Assembly: GCF_034351645.1 (NCBI RefSeq)
Contig: NZ_CP133782.1
Span: forward strand, 2,981,001-3,045,000
Direction of reading: 5' to 3'
Source of the DNA: Pseudomonas sp. DC1.2
Lineage (GTDB): Bacteria; Pseudomonadota; Gammaproteobacteria; Pseudomonadales; Pseudomonadaceae
DNA length: 64,000 nt
The position numbers and the translations under genes are program-made. Of the stretch, positions 1-10,467 are shown piece after piece (the stretch's first letter is position 1; each line of letters starts with the position of its first letter). The notes below the pieces were generated by a model. The model was not told the origin of the DNA. It ran no database searches and saw only the letters and a list, made by a program, of their open reading frames with translations.

Positions 1-1
1 T

Positions 2-355
2 AGCGGCCCGAACTACGATCAAAACAACGTCGCCCGGATCAACAGCGACCTGACCCGGCTCAAGATCCCGACGCGGGTCATGGTCGATTGCAGTCACGCC
101 AATAGCGGCAAAGACCCGCTGCGTCAACCCGCTGTATTCAACGACGTACTGGAACAGCGCCTGCAAGGTGATCGATCGCTGATCGGCATGATGATCGAAA
201 GTCACTTGTTTGAAGGCTGCCAGCCGCTGAGTTCTTCACTGCAGTACGGCGTGTCGGTAACCGACGGCTGTCTCGGCTGGGCCAGCACTGAACAGTTGTT
301 GCGCCAGGCTGCCGAGCGGCTCCGCACACAGCGCAGCGCGCAACAACCGGCATGA
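2..355 (+). CDS. 3-deoxy-7-phosphoheptulonate synthase (DAHP synthase), C-terminal part
   Basis: The reading frame is already open at base 2, so the N-terminus lies outside the window; about 117 residues are visible. The segment carries class I DAHP synthase landmarks: SGPNYD near the visible start, the DCSHANSGKD block, and the MIESHLFEG block that supplies metal and phosphate ligands. The enzyme condenses phosphoenolpyruvate with erythrose 4-phosphate, the first step of aromatic amino acid synthesis, in the cytoplasm. The C-terminus (SVTDGCLGW, then a short helix) looks complete. Which feedback class (Tyr, Phe or Trp sensitive) it belongs to cannot be decided from this part. A strong hairpin follows the stop. 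Confidence 0.93.
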   Translation, partial: SGPNYDQNNVARINSDLTRLKIPTRVMVDCSHANSGKDPLRQPAVFNDVLEQRLQGDRSLIGMMIESHLFEGCQPLSSSLQYGVSVTDGCLGWASTEQLLRQAAERLRTQRSAQQPA

Positions 356-362
356 CCAGGTC

Positions 363-394
363 GCCTTCCAGCCTTCAACCGAGGGCTGGAAGGC
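363..394. terminator. Hairpin between convergent genes
   Basis: An 11-bp perfect inverted repeat (GCCTTCCAGCC / GGCTGGAAGGC) with a 10-nt loop sits just after the DAHP synthase stop and before the end of the convergent gene at 428. There is no T-tract, so it may act as a bidirectional or weak terminator. Confidence 0.6.
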
Positions 395-427
395 CGCGTC
401 ATATCGCAATCGATAGCCGAGACCGAG

Positions 428-1480
428 TCAGGAATGCACCTGCACCAGCATCACTTCGGACTCCTGACTCACACCATCCAGTCGTTCTACCGAGTAAAAC
501 ACCCGAACCGTCGTATCTTGATGCTCCCTCCAGAAGCGGTATGGAACGATAAACACCAGCGGCTCGCCGGCCATACCCCTTGAAATTTCACGCTCATCAC
601 GGTGACTGAAGTGTGTGCCGTTGCACTTCAAGTACACCAGCTCACCTTCTTCAGTTCGGGCGTTATCGATGACGACGGTGACCCCGTCAATCGAATCCGG
701 AAGATCCAGCCACCCTTCATCGGCCTCCAGCACGACCGGGGCCAGCAATGGACCTCGCACAAGCCTGCCTATCGATAACTGCGCAGGCTCAGAGTCACGG
801 GGCAACTGCCCGCATTGCTCGACGCGATAACTGATCGTCACGGCTGATCCCAGACTCGGCGCAATGAATTCCGGCCTGACCCAGAATGAGAGCGTTTGCC
901 CCACCGCGAAGGTTTCAATATTCAATCGGTCACTAAACGTCGTTTGTGCCGTTACGCCCTTCCACGACAGCACGATTCGGTCACCCGCCGCCATCCTGGC
1001 GTAAGGTCTAATCGCCACACATACCCCTTCAACGACCCGGTCCGGATCAAGTGTTCCACCCACAGCGCCATTTACCACGACCGGTAACAACTGGGATCGA
1101 GGGTCACCTACGTTCAACTGCAACAGCAGGGAATCTGCGCTGCTGGGCAAAGACATACTGCTGAGGGTGTAGCTAATCTTTACTGATCCGCCATCCAACG
1201 CCTCGATGTGTTCGCCGGCGACGGCAAAGATAATGTCCTTGCCCACCTGCCCTTCGCTAACAAAACGCGACACCTCATGTCGGTATTCAGCGCCCTCGGC
1301 GTCCAGCCCCACCCAGCACAGGACCAGTTTGTCCCCGCACGCCATAGCCAGGTAAGGCGCTACCTTGACAATAGCTTTGCTGATTGCCGGATCAAGGGCG
1401 CCGGCGCGCGCCTGTTCCAGGCAGGGTGCGGCCAGGCATTTATCTACAGCACGGTCTACATCTGCTTCATGCGGGATCAT
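428..1480 (-). CDS. Hypothetical protein with three tandem ~105-residue repeats
   Basis: Function not recognised. The 350-residue protein starts at an ATG preceded by GGAG six bases upstream and has no signal peptide or membrane segment. Three successive units start near residues 27, 143 and 261. Each follows the same plan: a proline/leucine start, a V-rich strand, 'GD..VL.W.G' or its equivalent, a hydrophobic strand ending in 'F.V....I', then '.V.I.Y.V' and a closing 'L.V' strand. Examples are GDKLVLCW and GDRIVLSW, and VKISYTL, VTISYRV and VRVFYSV. This beta-rich repetition resembles Ig-like modules of large Pseudomonas surface or insecticidal-type proteins, but no transport or anchoring signal is visible. 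It is monocistronic and convergent with the DAHP synthase gene. Confidence 0.75.
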   Translation of the reverse strand: MIPHEADVDRAVDKCLAAPCLEQARAGALDPAISKAIVKVAPYLAMACGDKLVLCWVGLDAEGAEYRHEVSRFVSEGQVGKDIIFAVAGEHIEALDGGSVKISYTLSSMSLPSSADSLLLQLNVGDPRSQLLPVVVNGAVGGTLDPDRVVEGVCVAIRPYARMAAGDRIVLSWKGVTAQTTFSDRLNIETFAVGQTLSFWVRPEFIAPSLGSAVTISYRVEQCGQLPRDSEPAQLSIGRLVRGPLLAPVVLEADEGWLDLPDSIDGVTVVIDNARTEEGELVYLKCNGTHFSHRDEREISRGMAGEPLVFIVPYRFWREHQDTTVRVFYSVERLDGVSQESEVMLVQVHS

Positions 1481-1820
1481 TCAAACGCTCCAGTCCTTGG
1501 AAAAGGTGCAGACCCGCAGGCCTGCACAGGAAGAAGCCTATTAAACCGCCAAAGCATGGCTCAGCGATGTCGGGTGATGACAGCCGATAGCGCAGAAAAA
1601 CGCCATTCGACGAGTCAGTCATTGGTGATGAATCAGCCTTAGCCTCACCTAAAGATGTCCAAATGTTCAGACACAAGCTTCGCTCGCATCCGAATTTTCA
1701 TACGCTTTTTAATCTGCTTTCGCCCTCATTAAAGCGGCATTTCATACATCGCCGCCCTCGTTGAGTGTTTAAAGTGAGGCGTGGCCAAAAAAAGCAAACT
1801 CCTGCGAAAAAGGTATGAAC
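1481..1820. other. Intergenic region between divergent genes
   Basis: No credible gene. It contains a small hairpin (GTGCAG at 1506-1511 paired with CTGCAC at 1522-1527) and an AT-rich stretch around 1660-1740 that is the likely promoter area of the lipase gene. I could not fix a convincing -35/-10 pair. Confidence 0.5.
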
Positions 1821-2702
1821 ATGCAACGGAATGCAACAAATCGATACCCAATCTTGCTGATACACGGCCTCTTCGGCTTCGACCGTATCGGCTCATTCGA
1901 ACTCTTCCATGATGTCAAGCAGGCACTCAGAAACGCCGGGGCCAGGGTGTTCATCCCACACCTGTCAGCCACCCACAGCAACGAGGCGCGTGGTGACCAG
2001 TTAATGGCACAGATTGAACGGGTACTGGCAGGGACCGGCGCGCGCAAAGTCAACCTGATCGGACACAGTCAAGGGGCACTGGCTGCACGCTATGCGGCGG
2101 CCGTCGAACCGCAAATAGTAGCGTCAGTGACGTCAGTCTGCGGGCCCAACCATGGCTCGGAACTGGCTGATTTCTTGCGTAAAGCCCTGGAGCCCGGACG
2201 ATTACCGGAACATGTCGCCAGGGCTGTCGCCACACTGTTTGTCGACTTTCTGTCGCTGCTCAGCGGCAACGTTCGTCTACCGCAGAATGCGATTGCAGCG
2301 CTCAACGCACTGACCACCGAGGGCGTCGGCGCTTTTAACGACAAATACCCACAGGGACTGCCTGAAAACTGGGGCGGTCAGGGCCCTGAGCTGGTTAATG
2401 GCGTGCGGTACTACTCGTGGAGCGGCACCCTAAAGCAAAATATCGGCGCCGCTGTGCTTGATGCTCTCGACCCGGTGCAATTTTTTTGCCGGGCCTTTTC
2501 CGAGTACTTCATCACCGAGGCCGAGCAAAACGACGGCATGGTCGGTCGATACAGTTCCCACTTGGGCAACGTCATCCGCTCCGACTACCCCATGAATCAT
2601 TTGGACAGCATCCGTCAGACGCCGGGGGTTGGCACCCAAGGCTTCGACTCAATAGCGTTGTACTTACAGCACGCAGAACGCTTGAGGCGAGCCGGACTTT
2701 AA
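1821..2702 (+). CDS. Triacylglycerol lipase (alpha/beta hydrolase, family I.1-like)
   Basis: Lipase that hydrolyses acylglycerols. The N-terminal block ILLIHGLFGF forms the oxyanion hole, and GHSQG near residue 82 is the nucleophile elbow with the catalytic serine. An HLD motif near residue 262 supplies the likely catalytic histidine, and a 'DALDPVQFF' segment precedes it. At about 293 residues it has the usual size for Pseudomonas family I.1 lipases. No secretion signal is visible at the N-terminus and no foldase (lif) gene is adjacent, so secretion is doubtful. The ATG at 1821 is preferred over the one at 1815 because AAAAAGG lies 7 bases upstream of 1821 but only one base from 1815. Confidence 0.88.
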   Translation: MQRNATNRYPILLIHGLFGFDRIGSFELFHDVKQALRNAGARVFIPHLSATHSNEARGDQLMAQIERVLAGTGARKVNLIGHSQGALAARYAAAVEPQIVASVTSVCGPNHGSELADFLRKALEPGRLPEHVARAVATLFVDFLSLLSGNVRLPQNAIAALNALTTEGVGAFNDKYPQGLPENWGGQGPELVNGVRYYSWSGTLKQNIGAAVLDALDPVQFFCRAFSEYFITEAEQNDGMVGRYSSHLGNVIRSDYPMNHLDSIRQTPGVGTQGFDSIALYLQHAERLRRAGL

Positions 2703-2824
2703 CCGGCCCTTTTATGGCGTTCGCGCGAGGGTTGGCGAACGTACTGATGGAACTTTGAGAAGAAATAGGCCACTGAATCCGGTAGTCTCGGCACTTTACT
2801 GAACATTGAATGGAGAATTTCCCC

Positions 2825-3106
2825 ATGGCTAAAGCCACTGCCCGTCACATCCTTGTTGCCAGCGAAGCCAAGTGCAACGAACTCAAGACTCAGATCGAAG
2901 ACGGCGCTGACTTCGCCGACGTTGCCAAAGCCAACTCCACCTGCCCTTCCAGCCGTCAGGGCGGCGACCTCGGCTCGTTCGGTCCTGGCCAGATGGTAAA
3001 GGAGTTCGACACCGTCGTTTTCAGTGCTCCGATTAACGTCGTGCAAGGCCCCGTCAAGACCCAGTTCGGCTATCACCTGCTGGAAGTAACCAGCCGTCAG
3101 GACTGA
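2825..3106 (+). CDS. ppiC: Peptidyl-prolyl cis-trans isomerase, small parvulin
   Basis: A 93-residue stand-alone parvulin. It begins KATARHILV and carries the family blocks CPSSRQGGDLGSF, PGQMVKEFD and VKTQFGYHLLEV. It catalyses cis/trans isomerisation of prolyl bonds in the cytoplasm; no signal peptide is present. The ATG at 2825 is chosen because GGAGA lies about 9 bases upstream; an in-frame ATG at 2810 has no such site. A strong hairpin terminator follows. A second, divergent parvulin gene is at 18598. Confidence 0.95.
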   Translation: MAKATARHILVASEAKCNELKTQIEDGADFADVAKANSTCPSSRQGGDLGSFGPGQMVKEFDTVVFSAPINVVQGPVKTQFGYHLLEVTSRQD

Positions 3107-3126
3107 TCTGTCCTCAGGTTTCTCTA

Positions 3127-3154
3127 CAACGGCCCACCTTTTGGTGGGCCGTTG
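3127..3154 (+). terminator. Rho-independent-like terminator of ppiC
   Basis: A perfect 12-bp stem (CAACGGCCCACC / GGTGGGCCGTTG) with a TTTT loop lies 21 bases after the ppiC stop. The T-tract downstream is short (GCGTTTG). Confidence 0.8.
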
Positions 3155-3240
3155 CGTTTGCGTGACGTGATTCGGCTGGTGAGTGACGCGCCGCTAGCGT
3201 ACAAATTGTGCTTATCGATTTCCCGGCTCTAAGGCTGACA

Positions 3241-5109
3241 ATGCGACTGGTTTTCCCAACTTTGATTTTCACTGCCGTGGCCCTATTGCTGGGAGCCGCC
3301 GGTGTGAATGCAACACCGCAACACGCGTTGACCGTGTACGGTGAACCGGCAAAGTATCCTGCCGGATTCAGCCATTTCGCCTACACCAACCCCCAAGCCC
3401 CCAAGGGCGGCACGCTGCGCCGTTCGGCCATCGAAATCGGCCACTTCGACCATCTTCTGCCCTACATCGACAAAGGTATCGGCGTTTCCCAGATCGACGG
3501 CATGCTCTATTCACCGCTGGCCCAGCGCTCGCTGGACGAACCCTATACCGTTTATGGCCTGGTGGCGCAGCAGATGGAACGCTCGGACGACGGCTTGTCG
3601 CTGCGCTTTTTCCTGAATCCCAAGGCCCGTTTCGCTGACGGCAAGCCGATCACTGCCAACGATGTGCGTTACACCTTTGACCTGCTGATGACCCAGGGCA
3701 GCCTGCGCTATCGCACCCAGTTTGCCGACGTCAAAGGCGTCGAGGTCGAAGCGCCGCTGACCATTCGATTCGACTTCAAAAACAGCGAAAACCGCACCCT
3801 GCCCCTGGACATCGCAACCTTGCCGGTCTTTCCCGAGCATTGGTGGAAAGCTCGCGATTTCGCCAGCGGCGGCGGTTACGAACCGCCACTGGGGAGCGGT
3901 CCTTATCGTGTGAGCAAAGTCGATTCAGGGCGCAGTATCACCTTCGAACGTAACGCCGACTGGTGGGGTAAAGACCTGCCGGTCAGCCGTGGCCTCTACA
4001 ACTTTGATCGTTTCAGCATCGAATATTTTGGCGACACCGACGTCGCTCGTCAGGTCCTGCTAGGGGGCGCCTACGACTACAACCGAGAGTTCTCCGCCAC
4101 CGGCTACTCCGTGCGCTACGACAGCCCCGCGTTGAGTGACGGGCGTCTGCAAAAGGCTCATTTGGCAACGCAGGCACCACAACCAGCGCAAGGCTTCGTC
4201 TTTAACTTGCAAAAGCCGATATTCCAGGACCGACGTGTGCGCCAGGCGCTGGCAATGCTTTGGGATTTCGAGTGGAGCAACCGGCAGATGATGCGCAACC
4301 TGTACATCCGCCAGCAGAGCTTTTTCTCCAATACCGACCTGGCTGCAAGGCAATTACCCGATGCTGGCGAAAAAGCGATTCTAGAACCTCTGCGCGGACA
4401 GATTCCTGACGAGGTCTTTACGCAGGTCTTCGAAGCACCGAAAACCGATGGTAGCGGAGTGATTCGCGACAAACAGTTACAGGCCTTGGAGTTGCTTGAA
4501 CAGGCGGGCTGGAAACCCGACGGCGATCAGTTGGTGAATGACGCCGGTGAACCCCTGAGTTTCACCTTTTTGACCAGCCAGAACGGACTGGACCGGCTAC
4601 TGCTGCCCTACAAGCGCACACTGAAACAAATCGGTATCGACTTGAACATCCGGCGTATCGACTCCTCGCAGTACGTCAATCGTCTGATGTCACGGGATTA
4701 CGACATGGTCATTACTGGCTACCCGGTCACAACTGCTCCAGGGGGCGAGTTGCTCAATTACTTCGGCTCGATCTCGGCCAACGATCCCGGTGCCAACAAC
4801 TACATGGTGCTGAAGAACCCGGCGGTCGATACCCTGATCAATGGCTTGATTCGCGCCGCGACCCAGGCCGACATGTTGCGCTACGCCCACGCGTTGGACC
4901 GGGTACTGCAATGGAACTATTACTGGATCCCCAACTATTACCCGCCCGGCAGCGCGACCGTGTGGTGGAACCGTTTCGGCATTCCCAGCGTGCAAGCGAG
5001 CAATGACGAAGCGATCGAGAGCTGGTGGGAAGTGAGTACCACGCCCCTGACCAACCAACAGATGACCGCCGAACTCATCAAGCGTGGCAAACCCGGAGGA
5101 GCACGCTGA
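3241..5109 (+). CDS. yejA: Peptide ABC transporter, periplasmic substrate-binding protein (YejA-like)
   Basis: Family 5 (SBP_bac_5) extracellular solute-binding protein that delivers oligopeptides to the YejBEF importer. The ATG at 3241 has AAGG six bases upstream and starts directly into a signal peptide ([10 protein letters not shown]... ending near residue 23 at VNA). A GTG start at 3208 would put extra residues before the signal. Family landmarks are [30 protein letters not shown] and a C-terminal [12 protein letters not shown]. At 622 residues it is close to E. coli YejA (about 600). Its stop overlaps the next ATG by one base, so it is translationally coupled with yejB. Confidence 0.93.
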   Translation: MRLVFPTLIFTAVALLLGAAGVNATPQHALTVYGEPAKYPAGFSHFAYTNPQAPKGGTLRRSAIEIGHFDHLLPYIDKGIGVSQIDGMLYSPLAQRSLDEPYTVYGLVAQQMERSDDGLSLRFFLNPKARFADGKPITANDVRYTFDLLMTQGSLRYRTQFADVKGVEVEAPLTIRFDFKNSENRTLPLDIATLPVFPEHWWKARDFASGGGYEPPLGSGPYRVSKVDSGRSITFERNADWWGKDLPVSRGLYNFDRFSIEYFGDTDVARQVLLGGAYDYNREFSATGYSVRYDSPALSDGRLQKAHLATQAPQPAQGFVFNLQKPIFQDRRVRQALAMLWDFEWSNRQMMRNLYIRQQSFFSNTDLAARQLPDAGEKAILEPLRGQIPDEVFTQVFEAPKTDGSGVIRDKQLQALELLEQAGWKPDGDQLVNDAGEPLSFTFLTSQNGLDRLLLPYKRTLKQIGIDLNIRRIDSSQYVNRLMSRDYDMVITGYPVTTAPGGELLNYFGSISANDPGANNYMVLKNPAVDTLINGLIRAATQADMLRYAHALDRVLQWNYYWIPNYYPPGSATVWWNRFGIPSVQASNDEAIESWWEVSTTPLTNQQMTAELIKRGKPGGAR

Positions 5110-6170
5110 TGTGGGCTTACGTAGCGCGACGCCTGCTGCTGATCATTCCGACGCTGGTCATCATTCTCCTGGTTAACTTCGTCATCGTTCAGGCGGCGCC
5201 CGGTGGCCCGGTGGAACAGGCCATCGCGCACCTGCAAGGCATCGGCGGCGCAGCTGTCGGCGGCAGTGCCGGTGAAGTCATGAGCAACAGCTCGCGCGCC
5301 AGCCGCGGCCTCGATCCGCAATTGATCAAGGAAATCGAAAAGCAGTACGGTTTCGACAAACCGGCCCCGGAGCGTCTTTGGCTGATGCTCAAAAACTATG
5401 CCCACCTGGACTTCGGCAAGAGCTTTTTTCGCGGCGCCCCGGTCACCGACTTGATCCTCGAAAAAATGCCCGTGACCATTTCACTGGGGCTGTGGGCCAC
5501 GCTGATCACCTACCTGGTGTCGATCCCTCTGGGCATCCGCAAGGCCGTCCACCACGGTAGCCATTTCGACATCTGGAGCAGCACCGCGATCATCATTGGT
5601 TATGCGATGCCGGCGTTCCTGTTCGCGATGTTCCTGATCGTGGTGTTCGCCGGAGGCACGTTACTGAACTGGTTCCCGGTACGGGGTTTGGTGTCAGAGA
5701 ATTTCGATTCGCTGTCAACCGTAGGCAAAATTGCCGACTACTTCTGGCACCTGGTGTTGCCGGTCACGGCGTTGGTGATTGGCGGTTTCGCCACACTGAC
5801 CATCCTCACCAAAAACTCCTTTCTCAACGAAATCACCCGCCAATACGTGGTCACCGCACGCGCAAAGGGCATGAGCGAACGCCGTGTGCTTTATGGCCAC
5901 GTGTTTCGCAATGCCATGCTGTTAGTAGTGTCAGGGATTCCTCAAGCCTTCATCAGCGTGTTCTTCGCCGGCTCCTTGCTGATCGAAGTGATTTTCTCCC
6001 TCGATGGTCTGGGCCGCATGAGCTATGAAGCCGCGGTGTCACGTGACTATCCCGTGGTGTTTGGTTCACTGTTCATCTTTACGTTGTTCGGCCTCTTGAT
6101 AAAACTGATCGGCGACCTCTGCTACACCCTCGTTGACCCGCGTATCGACTTCTCCGCGAGGAACGCCTGA
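5109..6170 (+). CDS. yejB: Peptide ABC transporter permease YejB
   Basis: Inner-membrane permease of the BPD_transp_1 family, 353 residues, with an N-terminal membrane segment ([22 protein letters not shown]) and the usual long loop before the core transmembrane bundle. The EAA-type loop is visible as [25 protein letters not shown]. The start overlaps the yejA stop (TGATG), and GGAGG lies upstream at the end of yejA. It ends in another one-base overlap with yejE, which gives a compact operon. In enterobacteria YejABEF imports peptides and microcin C; substrate assignment here is by homology. Confidence 0.93.
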   Translation: MWAYVARRLLLIIPTLVIILLVNFVIVQAAPGGPVEQAIAHLQGIGGAAVGGSAGEVMSNSSRASRGLDPQLIKEIEKQYGFDKPAPERLWLMLKNYAHLDFGKSFFRGAPVTDLILEKMPVTISLGLWATLITYLVSIPLGIRKAVHHGSHFDIWSSTAIIIGYAMPAFLFAMFLIVVFAGGTLLNWFPVRGLVSENFDSLSTVGKIADYFWHLVLPVTALVIGGFATLTILTKNSFLNEITRQYVVTARAKGMSERRVLYGHVFRNAMLLVVSGIPQAFISVFFAGSLLIEVIFSLDGLGRMSYEAAVSRDYPVVFGSLFIFTLFGLLIKLIGDLCYTLVDPRIDFSARNA

Positions 6171-7192
6171 TGTTCAGTTTCTCGCCGTTAGGCCGTCGTC
6201 GTTTCGAACGGTTCAAGAAAAACCGCCGAGGCTGGTGGTCGTTATGGTTGTTCATCGGCCTGCTGCTGCTGACCTTGGGCGGAGAATTGATCGCCAATGA
6301 CAAACCGCTGGTCGTCAGTTATCAGGGCACGCTGTACTTCCCGGCGCTCAAGCGCCATACCGAGCAGGAGTTTGGCGGCCAACTGCCGTTCCAGGCCGAC
6401 TACCGCAGTGACTACGTACAGAAGCTGATCCACAAGGACGGCGGCTGGATGCTCTTTGCGCCAATCCCGTTCAGCGATGACACGCCCAACTACGACCTCA
6501 ATCAACCGGCGCCGAGCCCACCGTCAAAGGTCAACTGGCTGGGCACCGACGACCAGGCCCGTGATGTGTTGGCCAGGGTGATTTTCGGGGCGCGGGTGTC
6601 AATCCTCTTTGCCTTGATGCTGACCTTCGTCAGTGCGCTGATCGGCATCGCCGCCGGCGCACTCCAGGGGTATTACGGCGGCTGGGTCGACTTGTTGGGG
6701 CAGCGTTTGCTGGAGGTCTGGTCGGGATTGCCGGTGTTGTACCTTCTGATCATCCTGTCGGGGTTCGTCGAGCCCAATTTCTGGTGGTTACTGGGAATCA
6801 TGGCGTTGTTTTCCTGGCTCGCGCTGGTCGATGTGGTGCGCGCCGAATTTTTGCGCGGGCGCAACCTCGAATACGTCAAGGCTGCCCGCGCACTGGGCCT
6901 GACCGACCGCAAAATTATCGTCCGGCATATCTTGCCGAATGCAATGAATGCCACGCTGAGCTACCTGCCGTTCATTCTGACGGGAGCGATTTCGACCCTG
7001 ACGGCCTTGGATTTCCTTGGCTTCGGTATGCCTGCGGGAAGTGCTTCGCTGGGAGAGTTGATCGGTCAGGGCAAGCAAAACCTGCAAGCACCGTGGTTGG
7101 GGCTGACAGCGTTTTTCACGCTGGCGTTGATTCTTTCGCTATTGGTATTTATCGGCGAGGCGTTACGTGACGCCTTCGATCCTCGATCTTGA
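6170..7192 (+). CDS. yejE: Peptide ABC transporter permease YejE
   Basis: Second permease of the importer, 340 residues. The N-terminus has the conserved PLGRRRFERFKKNRRGWWSLWLF block followed by a membrane helix. A periplasmic section contains NWLGTDDQARDVLARVIFGARVS, then the permease core with the EAA loop YVKAARALGLTDRKIIVRHILPNAM. The ATG overlaps the yejB stop by one base. The order yejA-B-E-F matches the E. coli operon. Confidence 0.93.
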   Translation: MFSFSPLGRRRFERFKKNRRGWWSLWLFIGLLLLTLGGELIANDKPLVVSYQGTLYFPALKRHTEQEFGGQLPFQADYRSDYVQKLIHKDGGWMLFAPIPFSDDTPNYDLNQPAPSPPSKVNWLGTDDQARDVLARVIFGARVSILFALMLTFVSALIGIAAGALQGYYGGWVDLLGQRLLEVWSGLPVLYLLIILSGFVEPNFWWLLGIMALFSWLALVDVVRAEFLRGRNLEYVKAARALGLTDRKIIVRHILPNAMNATLSYLPFILTGAISTLTALDFLGFGMPAGSASLGELIGQGKQNLQAPWLGLTAFFTLALILSLLVFIGEALRDAFDPRS

Positions 7193-7206
7193 AGCGGACT
7201 TTAGAC

Positions 7207-8781
7207 ATGAGTGACAACCTGATCGAAATCCGCAACCTCAGCGTGGCCTTCAACGGCCAGACCGTGGTGCGCAACCTGTGCCTGGATATCCGCCCCGGCG
7301 AGTGCCTGGCGTTGGTGGGTGAGTCGGGGTCCGGCAAATCAGTCACCGCCCATTCCATCCTGCAACTGTTGCCAGAAGGCGGCACCGACAGTACCGGTAG
7401 CATTCGCTATCGCAACCGCGAATTGCTCGGTGCCCCGACGAAAGTGCTGCGCGAGTTGCGCGGAAATCGAATTGCAATGATTTTTCAGGAGCCCATGACC
7501 TCCCTGAACCCACTGCACAGTATCGAAAAGCAGATTGGCGAAACCCTGCTGCTGCACAAAGGCCTGGCCGGTAAAAAGGCACAAGCCCGGACGCTCGAAC
7601 TGCTTGAGCTGGTGGGTATCCAGAAACCCAGGGAGCGGCTCAAGGCTTACCCTCATCAGTTATCAGGCGGCCAGCGACAACGGGTGATGATCGCCATGGC
7701 GCTGGCCTGCGAACCGGAACTGTTGATCGCTGACGAACCGACCACGGCGCTGGATGTGACGGTGCAACGCAAGATTCTGCTGTTGCTTAAGTCCCTGCAG
7801 CAGCGGCTGGGTATGTCGCTGCTGCTGATCAGCCATGACTTGAATCTGGTGCGCAGCATCGCGCAACGCGTGTGCGTGATGAAGTCCGGAGAAATCGTCG
7901 AACAGGCCACTTGCGAGACGCTGTTTACCGACCCGCAGCACCCTTACAGTTGCGAGCTGCTGAACGCCGAACCACAGGGCCTGGCCTTGCCCCGTGACGA
8001 GCGGGAGAACGTCCTTGAGGTCAACAACCTGAGCGTGCAATTTGCTCTGGGTGGCAGCCTGTTTCAGCGCAAGACTTACCTGCGGGCGGTGGACGGTATT
8101 AGCCTGAAGGTTCAACGCGGCAAGACCTTGGGCATCGTCGGAGAGTCAGGTTCGGGCAAGTCCACCCTGGGCCAGGCGATCCTGAGACTGCTCGACTCCG
8201 AGGGCAGCATTCGCTTTCAGGGAGCACCCCTGGAAGGCCTGACGCAAAAACAACTCCGCCCATGGCGCAAGAAAATGCAGGTGGTGTTCCAGGACCCTTT
8301 CGGCAGCCTGAGCCCGCGACTGTCCGTGGCACAAATCATTAGCGAAGGGTTGGAAGTTCACAGTCAATCGACGCCCCAAGAGCGTGAAGCCCAAGTGATT
8401 CGGGCGCTGGAAGAAGTCGGCCTCGACCCGATGAGTCGCCATCGCTATCCCCACGAGTTCTCTGGAGGCCAACGGCAACGTATCGCCATCGCTCGGGCGC
8501 TGGTGCTCAAGCCGGAATTGATATTGCTCGACGAACCGACGTCGGCCCTGGACCGCACCGTGCAAAAACAAGTGGTCGCCCTGCTCCGCCAGCTTCAGGA
8601 AAAACATGGCCTGACCTACCTGTTTATCAGTCATGACCTGGCAGTGGTGCGCGCCCTGGCCCACGACATGATTGTGATCAAGGACGGGAAAGTCGTGGAA
8701 AGCGGCGCCAGCCATGACGTATTTGATGCGCCGCAGCATCCGTATACCAAAGAGCTGTTGGCGGCGGCGCATCCGGGCTAA
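7207..8781 (+). CDS. yejF: Peptide ABC transporter ATP-binding protein YejF (fused double ATPase)
   Basis: A 524-residue protein with two complete ABC domains in tandem. Both carry a GESGSGKS Walker A (near residues 39 and 312), an LSGGQRQR- or [12 protein letters not shown] signature, a Walker B ([24 protein letters not shown]) and an SHD switch histidine. C-terminal extensions of the OppD type ([16 protein letters not shown]) follow each domain. It powers the YejBE permease. The ATG at 7207 is preferred over a TTG at 7189 that overlaps yejE; an AAGCGGA stretch lies upstream as a modest ribosome site. Confidence 0.93.
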   Translation: MSDNLIEIRNLSVAFNGQTVVRNLCLDIRPGECLALVGESGSGKSVTAHSILQLLPEGGTDSTGSIRYRNRELLGAPTKVLRELRGNRIAMIFQEPMTSLNPLHSIEKQIGETLLLHKGLAGKKAQARTLELLELVGIQKPRERLKAYPHQLSGGQRQRVMIAMALACEPELLIADEPTTALDVTVQRKILLLLKSLQQRLGMSLLLISHDLNLVRSIAQRVCVMKSGEIVEQATCETLFTDPQHPYSCELLNAEPQGLALPRDERENVLEVNNLSVQFALGGSLFQRKTYLRAVDGISLKVQRGKTLGIVGESGSGKSTLGQAILRLLDSEGSIRFQGAPLEGLTQKQLRPWRKKMQVVFQDPFGSLSPRLSVAQIISEGLEVHSQSTPQEREAQVIRALEEVGLDPMSRHRYPHEFSGGQRQRIAIARALVLKPELILLDEPTSALDRTVQKQVVALLRQLQEKHGLTYLFISHDLAVVRALAHDMIVIKDGKVVESGASHDVFDAPQHPYTKELLAAAHPG

Positions 8782-8837
8782 ACCTTGAAACCGCAAAGAC
8801 GCCCGCACCGACAACATCACTTCCGGACAGGACTGAA

Positions 8838-10253
8838 ATGAACACCACCGAAAGCCTCAAGGACTACCAGCGGGTCCGAATGCTGGCGATCCGTTCGCTG
8901 TTCGAGATCATCGAGCAATCGAGCGAAGGCACGGTGATAGTCGATCGCGACGCCAATATCGTCTGGATGAACGAACGTTACGCGCGCCGCTTTGGGCTGG
9001 AGTCTGCCGCCGTCGCCATTGGCAAAGCCTGTGAAAGCGTAATTCCCGGCAGCCTGCTGCGTGAGGTGGTGCGCACCGGCCGCCCGATTTTGCTGGACAT
9101 GCAGGACACGCCCAAAGAACCGCTGGTGGTGATGCGCCTGCCGATCCATGACGACGTCGGCGCGGTGATTGGCGCCATCGGTTTTGCCCTGTTCGATGAG
9201 TTGCGCAGCCTGTCGCCGATGCTCAAGCGTTACCTGAGCATGCAGGAGGAACTGGCCTCCACCCGCTCCCTGCTGCGGGCACGTCAAACCAAGTACAACT
9301 TCGCCCACTTCATCGGCACCAGTGCCGCCAGCCTTGAAGTCAAACGTCGTGCGCGGCGCAGCGCCAGTGCCGATTCACCGGTGTTACTGCTGGGTGAAAC
9401 CGGCACCGGCAAAGAGTTGCTGGCCCAAGCCATTCACGGCGCCTCGCCGCGGACGCACAAGGCGTTTGTCAGCATCAACAGTGCGGCGATTCCCGAGGCA
9501 TTACTGGAAGCCGAATTTTTCGGAACGGCCCCCGGCGCGTTTACCGGCGCCGACCGCAAAGGTCGAGTCGGCAAGTTGCAGATAGCCCAGGGCGGCACTC
9601 TGTTTCTCGATGAGATCGGCGACATGCCTCTGCCCCTGCAAAGCAAGCTATTGCGGGTGCTACAGGAAAAAGAATTCGAGCCGGTGGGTTCGAACGAGGT
9701 GATTCAAAGCGACGTGCGGGTGATTGCTGCGACGTCCACAGACCTGGAGGCGGCGATCAAACGCGGCGAGTTTCGTGCGGACTTGTATTACCGCCTCAAC
9801 GTCCTGCCGATTCAGGTTCCCCCCCTGCGTGATCGTTTGGACGATTTACCGGCCCTCAGTGAAGCGATCCTTGAAGAACTGCGCAGTCAACATGAGCTGA
9901 GCCGCGACGCCTTGGTGCTACTCGGTCAACACGCTTGGCCAGGGAACATTCGCGAGCTGCGCAACGTCCTGGAAAGGGCAGCGTTGCTCAGTGATGACGT
10001 GCTGTTGAATGAGGCGGATATCAGCGCGGCCATTGGTACGTTTACGCCGGTTGAGCGAGCAGTGCCCCAGACGATCCAACCGGTGGGCCATGAAACATTC
10101 AGTGAGGCTCGTGAGCGGTTTGATCGGCAGTTGATTGAGGCTACCCTTGCGCAATGCGAGGGAAAAGTCATTGCAGCGGCTGCGCGATTAGGGCTCGGGC
10201 GCTCGACGCTCTACAAAAAGATGGTCGCGCTGGGGATTATCGATTCTCAATAA
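8838..10253 (+). CDS. hbcR: Sigma-54-dependent transcriptional activator of 3-hydroxybutyrate genes (HbcR-like)
   Basis: Enhancer-binding protein of 471 residues. An N-terminal PAS-like sensor ([19 protein letters not shown], residues about 15-130) precedes an AAA+ domain with Walker A GETGTGKE (about residue 185), an intact sigma-54 contact loop GAFTGA (about 233), Walker [11 protein letters not shown] and the R-finger region [11 protein letters not shown] Fis-type helix-turn-helix ([16 protein letters not shown]) closes the protein. It lies immediately upstream of a GntP permease, bdhA and aacS in the same direction. This matches the P. aeruginosa arrangement, where an RpoN-dependent regulator controls 3-hydroxybutyrate use. 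The symbol is given by that synteny. Candidate target sites and a -24/-12 promoter are visible downstream. Confidence 0.85.
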   Translation: MNTTESLKDYQRVRMLAIRSLFEIIEQSSEGTVIVDRDANIVWMNERYARRFGLESAAVAIGKACESVIPGSLLREVVRTGRPILLDMQDTPKEPLVVMRLPIHDDVGAVIGAIGFALFDELRSLSPMLKRYLSMQEELASTRSLLRARQTKYNFAHFIGTSAASLEVKRRARRSASADSPVLLLGETGTGKELLAQAIHGASPRTHKAFVSINSAAIPEALLEAEFFGTAPGAFTGADRKGRVGKLQIAQGGTLFLDEIGDMPLPLQSKLLRVLQEKEFEPVGSNEVIQSDVRVIAATSTDLEAAIKRGEFRADLYYRLNVLPIQVPPLRDRLDDLPALSEAILEELRSQHELSRDALVLLGQHAWPGNIRELRNVLERAALLSDDVLLNEADISAAIGTFTPVERAVPQTIQPVGHETFSEARERFDRQLIEATLAQCEGKVIAAAARLGLGRSTLYKKMVALGIIDSQ

Positions 10254-10259
10254 AGAGAT

Positions 10260-10272
10260 AACTGTCTCCGTA
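10260..10272 (+). promoter_or_regulatory. Candidate activator-binding site 1 (HbcR UAS)
   Basis: AACTGTCTCCGTA matches 11 of 13 positions of the reverse complement of the perfect inverted repeat at 10396. It lies just after the hbcR stop and about 200 bases upstream of the -24 element, a usual distance for enhancer-binding proteins. Confidence 0.4.
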
Positions 10273-10395
10273 TAGAGAAGAGCCAAGGCGTTGCTCGCCA
10301 GGCCGCCAACGGACTGCATCTGTGTCGATCAAAATTCGTCCCTGGGAGAGCTGGCTTACTCGCTAAGAAGCTACCCCTGCCACCCAACATCTCGA

Positions 10396-10408
10396 AACTG
10401 AGACAGTT
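10396..10408 (+). promoter_or_regulatory. Candidate activator-binding site 2 (HbcR UAS)
   Basis: AACTGAGACAGTT is an inverted repeat with perfect 5-bp arms (AACTG/CAGTT) centred about 70 bases upstream of the -24 box. Together with the related sequence at 10260 it is the best candidate for the activator's enhancer sites. No consensus for this regulator is known to me. Confidence 0.45.
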
Positions 10409-10467
10409 GACACAAGCATCACCGCCAAAAACCCAATAAATCCTTATATTTCAATAAGTTGATTAAC

